DNA of 64,000 nt from Nonomuraea jiangxiensis (GTDB lineage: Bacteria > Actinomycetota > Actinomycetes > Streptosporangiales > Streptosporangiaceae), in contig NZ_FNDJ01000017.1 of NCBI RefSeq assembly GCF_900099965.1, positions 124,001 to 188,000 on the forward strand, written 5' to 3'. Position numbers and translations under genes: made by a program. Positions within the stretch are counted from its first letter, which is position 1, and each line of letters starts with the position of its first letter. Shown here in pieces: positions 1 to 6,805 of this stretch. A model generated the notes under the pieces. That model worked only from the letters and a program-made list of their open reading frames with translations. It searched no databases and was not told the origin of the DNA.

Positions 1-178
1 CAACAACGAGCTGAGCCGGGAGCGGCGGGCCGCGGCCATGACGCTGGTGGCCGAGCAGGCGGCGCTGGGGCGGCTGGCGGTGGCGCACGAGGTGGTGCCG
101 CTGGCGGAGGCGGGCGCGGCCTGGCGCCGGCAGGCGTCGGGCGCGGCCGGCGGGCGGATCGTGCTGCGCGTCGCCTGA
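1..178 (+). CDS. C-terminal end of a medium-chain (zinc-type) dehydrogenase/quinone oxidoreductase
   Basis: Only the last 58 codons are inside the window, read in frame 2 and ending at TGA 176-178. The peptide has a basic helix followed by LGRLAVAHEVVPLAEAGAAW and ends GGRIVLRVA. This is the usual C-terminal pattern of NADPH:quinone reductase-like MDR enzymes, where a 'V-V-x-PL-x-E-A' strand-helix is followed by a 'GK(I/V)VL' strand. The cofactor-binding and catalytic parts lie upstream, so substrate and zinc content cannot be judged. The family call rests on the tail pattern alone. Confidence 0.6.
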   Translation, partial: NNELSRERRAAAMTLVAEQAALGRLAVAHEVVPLAEAGAAWRRQASGAAGGRIVLRVA

Positions 179-247
179 GCCCGGGGGCGTCGTTCATCCC
201 CTTGTGGCGCCCCTGCCAGGGCCTTGCAACACCCGGAGACGGGTCTC

Positions 248-277
248 TTGACAAAGCAGTAAGGAGCCTCATACGTT
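248..277 (+). promoter_or_regulatory. Candidate promoter of the rhamnogalacturonan lyase gene
   Basis: A consensus -35 box TTGACA (248-253) is followed after 18 bases by TACGTT (272-277), which fits the actinobacterial TAnnnT -10. It would start transcription near 284, about 50 bases before the ATG at 337. A perfect TTGACA is rare in this GC-rich window. Confidence 0.55.
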
Positions 278-285
278 CCGACTAA

Positions 286-299
286 TTTTATCGATTTAA
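286..299. promoter_or_regulatory. LacI-type operator candidate in the lyase leader
   Basis: TTTTATCGATTTAA is a pseudo-palindrome centred on CG (TTnnATCGATnnAA), the symmetry expected for LacI-family operators. It lies at the likely transcription start of the promoter at 248-277, where a bound repressor would block initiation. The regulator is not adjacent. Function is inferred from symmetry and position only. Confidence 0.35.
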
Positions 300-336
300 C
301 TCCCCCTCCCTGCGCACGACCCGAGGAGCCCGCGAC

Positions 337-2667
337 ATGAGTCCCCCCAACGGCGTTCGCCGCGCACTCATCACCGCCTCAGCCGCCCTGCTCACCCTCC
401 CCCTGGCGGCGGCGCCGGCCCTCGCGCAGTCCGCGGGTGGCCACGGGCGCGGCGGGGGCGTGCGGATGGAGCAGCTCGACCGTGGCCTGGTGGCGGCCTC
501 GACCGGCGATGGGGTGTTCCTGAGCTGGCGGCTACTGGGCGACGAGGTCTCCGGCCATGGCGAGAGGGGCATGACGGGCCCCGCGTTCCGCGTCTACCGC
601 GACGGCCGCCTCCTCGCCACCGTCACCGACAGCACCAACTACCGCGACGCCGCGGGCACCGCCGCGTCCGAATACCGCGTCGCCCCGGTCACCAAGGGCA
701 GGGAGGGCCGGCGAAGTGCCCCGGCCACGCCTTGGCTTAAATCGTTTTATGACCTGAAGCTCCGCAAACCGGCCGACGGCGTGACCCCGGCCGGCGAGGC
801 GTACACCTACGCGGCCAACGACCTCAGCGTCGGCGACGTGGACGGCGACGGGCAGTACGAGTACGTCGTCAAGTGGGACCCGTCCAACTCCAAGGACGTC
901 TCCCAGCGCGGCTACACCGGCAACACCTACGTCGACACGTACGAGCTGGACGGCACCCTGCGCTGGCGGCTCGACCTCGGCGTCAACATCCGCTCCGGGG
1001 CGCACTACACCCAGTTCCTGGTCTACGACTTCGACGGCGACGGCCGCTCGGAGATGATGCTCAAGACCGCCCCCGGCACCAAGATCATCCGCTACGGCAG
1101 CCGCGGCCAGGTCGTCTCCGAGCGCTACGTCACCATGCCGAAGCAGGACGTTCGGGCCGGATACTCGCACGGCGACGACTACCGGATGAGCGCGGCGGAC
1201 TACTTCGACCACGTCGCCGACATGTTCGAGAAGTGGCATGAGCACCCCGAGGTGGTCGCCGGGCGCTGGCCGGCCACCATCGAGGAGGCCCTCGGCATCG
1301 AGCCGGCGCATGACTATCCGCTGTCCCGCGAGGACGCCGTCGAGCTCGCCAACCACTTCATCGACGTCTACGCCCCCGGCCGCAGCGCCAACAACCGGCT
1401 GCGCGAGTTCGCCGGCTTCGTCGTCAGCGGCCCCGAATACCTGTCGGTGCTGGAGGGCGCCACCGGCAAGGAGCTGCAGACGGTCCCGTACAAGCCGGGC
1501 CGCGGGGACGACGGCCTGCTGTGGGGCGACTACGCGATGGCCCGCATCGAGCCGGGCAACCGCGTCGACAGGTTCCTGTCCTCCGTGGCCTACCTCGACG
1601 GCAGGCGACCGTCGGCGATCTTCGCCCGGGGCTACTACACGCGCACCACGCTGGTCGCCTACGACTGGGACGGCCGGCGGCTCAAGGAGGTCTGGTACGT
1701 CGACAGCGGTCACGCGCCGATGTCCAACCCGTTCAACTCCTCCCCGCACGGCGTCCCGGGCGGCAATCCCGAGTACGCCGACCTCACCACGCAGGGCTTC
1801 CACTCCATGAGCGTGGCCGACGTGGACGCCGACGGCAGACAGGAGATCGTGTACGGGGCCGCGACCATCGACGACGACGGCGACCTGCTGTACTCCTCCT
1901 TCGCCGTGGCCCCGCCGCAGAGCGGAGTGCCGGGCCAGAACGTCCGCCTCGGCCACGGTGACGCCATCCACGTCGGCGACCTCGACCCGGCCCACCCCGG
2001 GCCGGAGATCTGGACCGTGCACGAGGGCGCCAGGTCGGCCCCGTACGGCTGGGCGATGCGCGCGGCCGGGACCGGGGAGGTGCTGTTCGGCGGCTACAGC
2101 GGCGTGGACACCGGGCGCGGCATGGTCGGCGACATCGACCCGGCCGTCCCCGGCCTGGAGGCGTGGTCGTCGATGCCGCCCGACCAGGCGGTCCAGGCGG
2201 GCCTGTGGTCGGCCCGCGGCGACCACCTGGGCAGGAACGCGCCGGGCACGAACATGAGCATCCGCTGGGCGGCCGACATGACCACCCAGATCGTGAACGG
2301 CACCGAGACCACCGTGCTCCAGACGCCGACGATCGACGACTGGAGGCGCGGCACGCTGCTCACCGCGGAGGGCACGCTGACCAACAACGGGACGAAGGGC
2401 AATCCGGGGCTGGTGGCCGACGTGTTCGGCGACTGGCGGGAGGAGCTGCTGGTGCGCACGGTGGACAGCGGCGCGATCCGGATCTTCCTGAGCACCGAGG
2501 TGACCGACCGCAAGCTGTACACGCTCATGCACGACCCTCAGTACCGGGTGGACGTGGCCAGGCAGCAGACGTCCTACAACCAGCCCGCGTACCCGAGCTT
2601 CTACCTCGGGTCGGACCTCGACTGGTCGAAGGTGCCGGTGCCGGACATCCGCACGTCCAGGGGATAG
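337..2667 (+). CDS. Secreted rhamnogalacturonan lyase, polysaccharide lyase family 11
   Basis: The product (776 aa) should cleave the rhamnose-galacturonate backbone of pectic rhamnogalacturonan I by beta-elimination outside the cell. Residues 1-31 form a signal peptide (basic start, hydrophobic core, AxA-like site at ALAQS). An N-terminal fibronectin-like part follows (FLSWRLLG, FRVYRDG). The long beta-propeller carries acidic calcium-type loops such as DVDGDGQYEYV near residue 167, DFDGDGRSEM and DVDADGRQEIV, and the PL11 signature KWDPSNSKD followed by GYTGNTYVD. Length is slightly above the typical YesW core because of the leader. GAGGAG at 323-328 sits 8 bases before the ATG. The gene stands alone, without transporter or unsaturated-disaccharide hydrolase neighbours, and ends at a strong bidirectional terminator. 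Confidence 0.93.
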   Translation: MSPPNGVRRALITASAALLTLPLAAAPALAQSAGGHGRGGGVRMEQLDRGLVAASTGDGVFLSWRLLGDEVSGHGERGMTGPAFRVYRDGRLLATVTDSTNYRDAAGTAASEYRVAPVTKGREGRRSAPATPWLKSFYDLKLRKPADGVTPAGEAYTYAANDLSVGDVDGDGQYEYVVKWDPSNSKDVSQRGYTGNTYVDTYELDGTLRWRLDLGVNIRSGAHYTQFLVYDFDGDGRSEMMLKTAPGTKIIRYGSRGQVVSERYVTMPKQDVRAGYSHGDDYRMSAADYFDHVADMFEKWHEHPEVVAGRWPATIEEALGIEPAHDYPLSREDAVELANHFIDVYAPGRSANNRLREFAGFVVSGPEYLSVLEGATGKELQTVPYKPGRGDDGLLWGDYAMARIEPGNRVDRFLSSVAYLDGRRPSAIFARGYYTRTTLVAYDWDGRRLKEVWYVDSGHAPMSNPFNSSPHGVPGGNPEYADLTTQGFHSMSVADVDADGRQEIVYGAATIDDDGDLLYSSFAVAPPQSGVPGQNVRLGHGDAIHVGDLDPAHPGPEIWTVHEGARSAPYGWAMRAAGTGEVLFGGYSGVDTGRGMVGDIDPAVPGLEAWSSMPPDQAVQAGLWSARGDHLGRNAPGTNMSIRWAADMTTQIVNGTETTVLQTPTIDDWRRGTLLTAEGTLTNNGTKGNPGLVADVFGDWREELLVRTVDSGAIRIFLSTEVTDRKLYTLMHDPQYRVDVARQQTSYNQPAYPSFYLGSDLDWSKVPVPDIRTSRG

Positions 2668-2672
2668 CCGGA

Positions 2673-2702
2673 GAAGGGCGTCCCGGCACCGGGACGCCCT
2701 TC
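2673..2702. terminator. Bidirectional intrinsic terminator hairpin between convergent genes
   Basis: GAAGGGCGTCCCGG (2673-2686) and its exact reverse complement (2689-2702) form a perfect 14-bp stem with a minimal loop. It sits between the stop codons of the lyase (2667) and the leftward secreted-protein gene (2718). There is no long T tract, as is common in actinobacteria. Confidence 0.85.
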
Positions 2703-2717
2703 GAGGTCAGGGAGAGG

Positions 2718-3296
2718 TCAGCGGGACGGCTGGGTCACCGACAGCGGCCGGACCGGGACCGAGTCCCTCCTGGCCCAGGCGCCGGTGGAGAAGGCGACCG
2801 GATAGCCCTTCAGGCCGACGCCGTCGCCCCACCTGGTGATCACGTAGTCCACCTTGATGTGCCCGTCGACGGGCGTCCCCTCGACCTCCAGCGTCTCGGG
2901 GTTGAAGGTGCCGCCGGTCAGCTTGGCGAAGGTCTTGGCGTCCAGGTCGAGCATCACGCCGCTGTTGGAGGGGTTGCCGGGACCGCGGTCGCCCACGAAG
3001 AACGGCAGCTTCCTGCCCTTGTAGACGACGTAGCCCTTGGTCATGAGCGGCCAGCTCGGGCTGGCCACCAGGCCCTCCTGCATGGGCTTGCCCACCGCCG
3101 GCAGACCGGTGTCGCCGGCGCGGCCTGAGGCGTCGTCCCAGAAGTAGGATGCCGTCGTCGTACCCTGCAGCATGACCGGCTGCGCGGCGGCGTCGGCGTG
3201 AGCGTGAGCGTGAGTGGTCGCGACGCCGGCGGTCAGGGCGCCGACGGTACAGGTGGCCAGCATGCCGAGAGAGCGGAGGCGGGCGGTCATCGTCAC
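2718..3296 (-). CDS. Secreted double-psi beta-barrel (RlpA/expansin-like) protein
   Basis: A 192-aa secreted protein. Residues 1-37 are a signal peptide (basic, hydrophobic, then a His/Ala-rich stretch with AHADAAA). The mature part begins with TTTASYFWDD, then GKPMQEGL-ASPSWPL, VYKGRKLPFFVGDRGPG (DRGP at 103-106) and GVMLDLDAKTF. This order (A-S-Y-F start, DRGP loop, then LDL followed by a helix) is that of RlpA/expansin-like double-psi barrels. Those act on or bind peptidoglycan or other polysaccharide, but the enzymatic role here is not proven. AAAGGA (3303-3308 on the complement) precedes the ATG by 6 bases. It is convergent with the pectin lyase, so a shared wall-polymer role is possible. 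Confidence 0.6.
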   Translation of the reverse strand: MTMTARLRSLGMLATCTVGALTAGVATTHAHAHADAAAQPVMLQGTTTASYFWDDASGRAGDTGLPAVGKPMQEGLVASPSWPLMTKGYVVYKGRKLPFFVGDRGPGNPSNSGVMLDLDAKTFAKLTGGTFNPETLEVEGTPVDGHIKVDYVITRWGDGVGLKGYPVAFSTGAWARRDSVPVRPLSVTQPSR

Positions 3297-3822
3297 GTGG
3301 AATCCTTTGGGCAGGGAACGTGGACTTGCGCTCGCTTGAAGAACGGGAAATTCGGGCGGCCGTCGGTCACGAGGCCGTGCGGAGCGCTTCCGGCGGTCGG
3401 CTCCTACTGGTCGAGCCGGGGTTCAGCCGCCGGTGAGACCACCAACATAAACCTCAAACCGGACATATCCAAATAAAAAGACATAAATCCGGCAAAGATC
3501 TACCGGCGGGGGTAAAGCGCGAGTGCAGGTAAGGGCGGCCCACCGGTGCCGAACAGGCCGCCGCGCCTCATGGGGCCGCGCGCGCCCGCCGGCGCGCGCC
3601 CGCCGGGTGGCGCGACCGGGCGTCCGGGGCCGGGTGGCGCCTTGGGTGCCCAAGGCCGGGCCCCGTCGGAGTGACGCCATCGGAGTCCGGGCCGGGCGCC
3701 GGGTGGCGCGGTCGGGGTCCGGAGGCTGGGCGCCGGGTGGCGCGGTCGGGGTCCGGAGGCTGGGCGCCGGCGTGGCGCGGTCAGGTCCGGGGGCTGGGCG
3801 CCGGCGTGGGAGGCTTGACCGT
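3297..3822. other. Long intergenic region with A+T-rich promoter patch and repeats
   Basis: No gene is supported here. Around 3440-3510 the base composition drops sharply to A+T-rich, and CCGGA (3459-3463) is mirrored by TCCGG (3488-3492). This is the likely promoter zone for the leftward secreted protein. From about 3560 to 3810 the sequence becomes extremely GC-rich and repetitive and ends in the 34-bp array described separately. Confidence 0.6.
3694..3809 (+). repeat. 34-bp tandem repeat array abutting the response regulator RBS
   Basis: Copies beginning GGGCGCCGGGTGGCGCGG start at 3694, 3728, 3762 and (partial) 3796, an exact 34-base period, about 3.4 copies. Copies 1 and 2 are identical as far as read and copy 3 differs at a few bases. 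More degenerate relatives lie at about 3600-3655. 34 is not a multiple of three, so the array is not coding. It ends in the GGGAGG (3808-3813) used as the ribosome site of the next gene. Confidence 0.9.
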
Positions 3823-4488
3823 GTGACCAGCGCAGCGGCCGTGATTCGTGTGGTGATCGTGGACGACGATCCGATGGTGCGCACGGGGCTGCGCCTCATC
3901 CTCGGCGGCGAGCCCGACCTGGACATCGTCGGGGAGGCCGGGGACGGCCGTCAGGCCATGGCCGTGGTCCGCGACCTCGCGCCCGACGTCGTGCTGATGG
4001 ACATCCGCATGCCCCGGCAGGACGGCCTGACCACCACCGAGCGCCTGCTGGCCAGCTCGTCGCCGCCGCGTGTCCTGGTGCTGACCACGTTCGACGCCGA
4101 CGACCTGGTCCTGCGCGCCCTGCAACTCGGCGCGCACGGCTTTCTGCTCAAGGACACGCCGCCGCCACGGATGATCGCGGCGGTGCGGGCCGTGGCGCAG
4201 GGCGAGCCGGTGTTGTCCCCGAGCGTCGCCCAGCAGGTCATCGCGGCCGCCACCGGCCGCTACGAGCCGCACCGCCCGCAGGCCGCGCGCGAGCTGGCCC
4301 GGCTCACCGAACGCGAACGCGAGGTCGCGATCGAGGTGGCCAAGGGCAGCTCCAACACCGAGATCGCGGCGGCCCTGTCGGTGAGCGTGGCGACCGTGAA
4401 GGCCAACATCACCCGCATCTTCACCAAGCTCGGCACCGACAACCGCGTCCACGTCGCCATGAAGGTCCGCGACGCCGGCCTGCTGTGA
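3823..4488 (+). CDS. NarL/FixJ-family response regulator, orphan
   Basis: A 221-aa two-component regulator. The receiver domain (about 8-125) has the acidic pocket VIVDDDP, the phospho-acceptor Asp60 in VVLMDIRMP, the switch Thr in VLVLTTF and the Lys in LLKDTPP. A linker precedes a LuxR-type HTH (about 150-215: LTEREREVAIEVAKGSSNTEIAAALSVSVATVKANITRIFTKLG). I place the start at GTG 3823 because GGGAGG lies 9 bases upstream and because upstream in-frame codons run through the 34-bp repeat. No histidine kinase lies on either side, so it is an orphan or is served by a distant kinase. The regulon is unknown. Confidence 0.93.
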   Translation: MTSAAAVIRVVIVDDDPMVRTGLRLILGGEPDLDIVGEAGDGRQAMAVVRDLAPDVVLMDIRMPRQDGLTTTERLLASSSPPRVLVLTTFDADDLVLRALQLGAHGFLLKDTPPPRMIAAVRAVAQGEPVLSPSVAQQVIAAATGRYEPHRPQAARELARLTEREREVAIEVAKGSSNTEIAAALSVSVATVKANITRIFTKLGTDNRVHVAMKVRDAGLL

Positions 4489-4501
4489 CGAGCGGCCCCG
4501 T

Positions 4502-5464
4502 CTACGGCCTGGCCACCACCGTCTCCAGGAACAGCTTGCGGTAACGGGGGGCGTCCACGCCGAGCGCGACGTCGATCCCGGGCGCGGGCTCGGCCAGCCC
4601 GTGCGCCACGTCCTCCCCCGGGATCGTCCGCCGGTCCACCAGCGTCTGGCCCCGGCTGCGGCCGGGCGCGAGCTCCACGCTCACCGGCAGCCGCTCGGTG
4701 GTCAGGCCGGCCGGATCGGCCAGCGCGCACAGCGCGCCCGCGTCGCCGAGCAGCCCGTCCCCGGCCACCCTCGGGTCCACGCCGCAGATGGCGATCTGGT
4801 GCAGCAGCAGCCGGCCCGCCAGCCGGGTGCCCGGCTCCTCGTGCTCGGACAGGGCCGCGCACGTGTCCGCGTCCACCGAGACGTGGTAGTAGACGTCCAG
4901 CCCGTACATCGTCACCGGCACCCCGGAGTCCATGACGATCGCCGCCGCCTCCGGGTCGTGCCACACGTTGAACTCCGCGACCGGGGTGGCGTTGCCGATG
5001 GAGGCGCTGCCGCCCATGACGACCAGCCGCTCGATGTTGCCCGCGACCTCGGGGTAGGCGCGCAGCAGCAGCGCCAGGTTGGTGAGCGGGGCCAGCCCGG
5101 CGATCACCACCGGCTCGGGCGCGCTCAGGACGGTGTCCCGCAACAGCTCCAGGGCGGGCCGGGAGCTCGCCGTACGGGCCGAGGCGGGCAGGCCGAGGTC
5201 GGCCAGCCCGTCCGCGCCGTGGATGTGCCCGGCGTCACGGGCCCGCTCGACCAGCGGCCGGTCGGCTCCCGCGCTCACCGGCACGTCGGCCGGCGCCCCG
5301 GCCGCGTCCAGCACCTTCAGGGTGTTGGACACCACCTGGTCGAGCCCGGCGTTCCCGGCCACGCAGGTCACCGCCCGCAGCCGCAGCCCCGGATGGCGCA
5401 CGGCGAAGATGATGGCCAGGGCGTCGTCCACGCCGGTGTCCACGTCCAGAATCAGGTCTTTCAT
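4502..5464 (-). CDS. Inosine-uridine preferring nucleoside hydrolase family protein
   Basis: A 320-aa IUNH-family enzyme, which hydrolyses the N-glycosidic bond of nucleosides to ribose and base in the cytoplasm. The calcium/ribose site is intact: DVDTGVDDALA at residues 7-17, the middle block PEPVVIAGLAPLTNLALLLR, VMGGS, then EFNVWHDPEAAAIV. The C-terminal part resembles the family but base specificity cannot be read. The gene lies 105 bases downstream of the lacI-type gene in the same direction, with a hairpin (5535-5557) between, so co-transcription is possible but attenuated. AAGGGA precedes the ATG. Confidence 0.9.
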   Translation of the reverse strand: MKDLILDVDTGVDDALAIIFAVRHPGLRLRAVTCVAGNAGLDQVVSNTLKVLDAAGAPADVPVSAGADRPLVERARDAGHIHGADGLADLGLPASARTASSRPALELLRDTVLSAPEPVVIAGLAPLTNLALLLRAYPEVAGNIERLVVMGGSASIGNATPVAEFNVWHDPEAAAIVMDSGVPVTMYGLDVYYHVSVDADTCAALSEHEEPGTRLAGRLLLHQIAICGVDPRVAGDGLLGDAGALCALADPAGLTTERLPVSVELAPGRSRGQTLVDRRTIPGEDVAHGLAEPAPGIDVALGVDAPRYRKLFLETVVARP

Positions 5465-5534
5465 CCCGTCCCTTCCTCAACGAGGTGTACGCCGCCCTAT
5501 CCCACCATCCGGCGGCGGCCCGGCACCCCCCGCC

Positions 5535-5557
5535 CCCCGCGCATCCAGGACGCGGGG
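5535..5557 (-). terminator. GC-rich hairpin after the LacI regulator gene
   Basis: CCCCGCG (5535-5541) pairs with CGCGGGG (5551-5557) around a 9-base loop, just beyond the stop of the leftward regulator gene and before the nucleoside hydrolase. It is a plausible partial terminator. No T tract follows. Confidence 0.45.
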
Positions 5558-5569
5558 ACGGGCCCGGCG

Positions 5570-6574
5570 TCACGGCGCTCCCGTACTGGCCCTGACGATG
5601 AGCGTGGTGGCGAGCTCGATGCGGGTGCCCGCCGAGCCGCCCGGGTGGGTCAGCTCCTCGGAGACGAGCCTGACGGCCTCGTTGGCCATGTCGTCGAGCG
5701 GCTGTCGGACGGTCGTGAGCGGCGGCGAGAGCATCTCGCACAGCGGTGAGTCGTCGAACCCGACCACCGACAGGTCCTCCGGCAGGCGCCCGCCGCGCTC
5801 CGTGGCCGCCTGGTAGACGCCGGCGGCCTGGAGGTCGTTGCCCGAGAAGATCGCGCTCGGCGGGTCGTCGCGGTCCAGCAGCGCTCCCCCGAGCCTCTTG
5901 CCGCCGTGCACGAGGAAGTCCCCGTAGGAGGTGAGCTCCGGATCGGGGTCGATGCCGAACGTACGGTGCGCGGCCAGGTAGCCCTCGTAGCGGTCGAGCG
6001 TGCACTGCGTGTCGAGCGGCCCGCCGATGAACCCGATCCGCGTGTGCCCCAGCTCCAGCAGGTGGGTGGTGGCCATGACGCCGCCCAGCCAGTTGGTGGC
6101 GCCGACGGTGGAGATGCGCGGATCGCGCTGCCCGACCGGGTCCAGCAGCACCAGAGGGACGTGCAGCAGCTCCTCGATGGCCGTGATCTCCTGCTGGTTG
6201 GCCCGGGAGAGCACCAGCACCACCCCGTCGGTGCTGCGCTTGCGCACCATCCCGATCCAGCGCGGCAGGTCGAAGTCGGGCCGCGCGGAGGAGGTCACCA
6301 CCAGCGAGAACCCCCAGCGGGCCGCCGCCTTCTCCGCTCCCCTGACGAGCACCTGCGCCCACGGCGAGCCGAGCCCGTCGATGAGCAGGTCGACCAGGCC
6401 GACCCGGGGCGTGCTCGGCGGGCGCGGGGCCTCGTAGCCGAAGGCGCGCACCGCCTGGAGGACCTTGTCCCTGGTGGCGGCGGAGACGTGTTTCTTGCCG
6501 CTCAGCACCTTGGAGACCGTCGGCACGGACACTCCGGCAGCCGCCGCGACGTCGGCGAGCGTGGTGCGGGACAC
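5570..6574 (-). CDS. LacI-family transcriptional regulator
   Basis: A 334-aa repressor. The N-terminal HTH (TLADVAAAAGVSVPTVSKVLSGKKHVSAATRDKV, residues 5-38) is followed by the hinge and a periplasmic-binding-protein-like sensor (VGLVDLLIDGLGSPWAQVLVRGAEKAA, IGFIGGPLDTQCTLDRYEGY, AIFSGNDLQAAGVYQAATERG, VVGFDDSPLCEMLSPPLTTVRQPLDDM). The start is GTG at 6574. It diverges from the GH42 beta-galactosidase gene across a 231-base gap filled with TTTCC/GGAAA-type palindromes, so it probably represses that gene and itself and responds to a galactoside or related sugar. The sugar ligand cannot be read from the sequence. Confidence 0.93.
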   Translation of the reverse strand: MSRTTLADVAAAAGVSVPTVSKVLSGKKHVSAATRDKVLQAVRAFGYEAPRPPSTPRVGLVDLLIDGLGSPWAQVLVRGAEKAAARWGFSLVVTSSARPDFDLPRWIGMVRKRSTDGVVLVLSRANQQEITAIEELLHVPLVLLDPVGQRDPRISTVGATNWLGGVMATTHLLELGHTRIGFIGGPLDTQCTLDRYEGYLAAHRTFGIDPDPELTSYGDFLVHGGKRLGGALLDRDDPPSAIFSGNDLQAAGVYQAATERGGRLPEDLSVVGFDDSPLCEMLSPPLTTVRQPLDDMANEAVRLVSEELTHPGGSAGTRIELATTLIVRASTGAP

Positions 6575-6592
6575 AGGTCCTCCCGGTGCATT

Positions 6593-6765
6593 TTCGGAAA
6601 ACCGCGTGAAATGGCGCCACCCACATCACCTGTGGGGCGAGCGAATTGGCCTGGCACTGTTGACAGCTGTGCCGGGGCGAGCCTAGCGTAACGGCTCGGA
6701 AATGTCACCGTAAATTTCCGGAAAGCGAGCCAGAAACTTTCCGGCCGACTGCTGTCGGGGCCATT
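6593..6765. promoter_or_regulatory. Cluster of LacI-type operator candidates in the lacI/GH42 divergent promoter
   Basis: Four related sites lie in the 231-base gap: TTTTCGGAAAA (6593-6603), the perfect palindrome TTTCCGGAAA (6715-6724), GAAACTTTC (6733-6741, a perfect odd palindrome) and CGCGGAAAC near 6757. GAAA-C-TTTC is the core I recall for actinobacterial sugar-utilisation LacI repressors of the XlnR/BxlR group. Spacing of 6715-6724 and 6733-6741 is about two helical turns centre to centre. Confidence 0.6.
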
Positions 6766-6805
6766 CGCGGAAACGGCCTTTTCCTTCAGCCTGGGAGCTC
6801 TGCAC

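Noticed and set aside
532..2532. A 666-codon open frame on the minus strand inside the pectin lyase gene
   Set aside because: It is the mirror frame of a GC-rich gene: its residues are V/A/G/R/H/D-biased with no domain, while the plus frame is a clear PL11 lyase with signal peptide and RBS.
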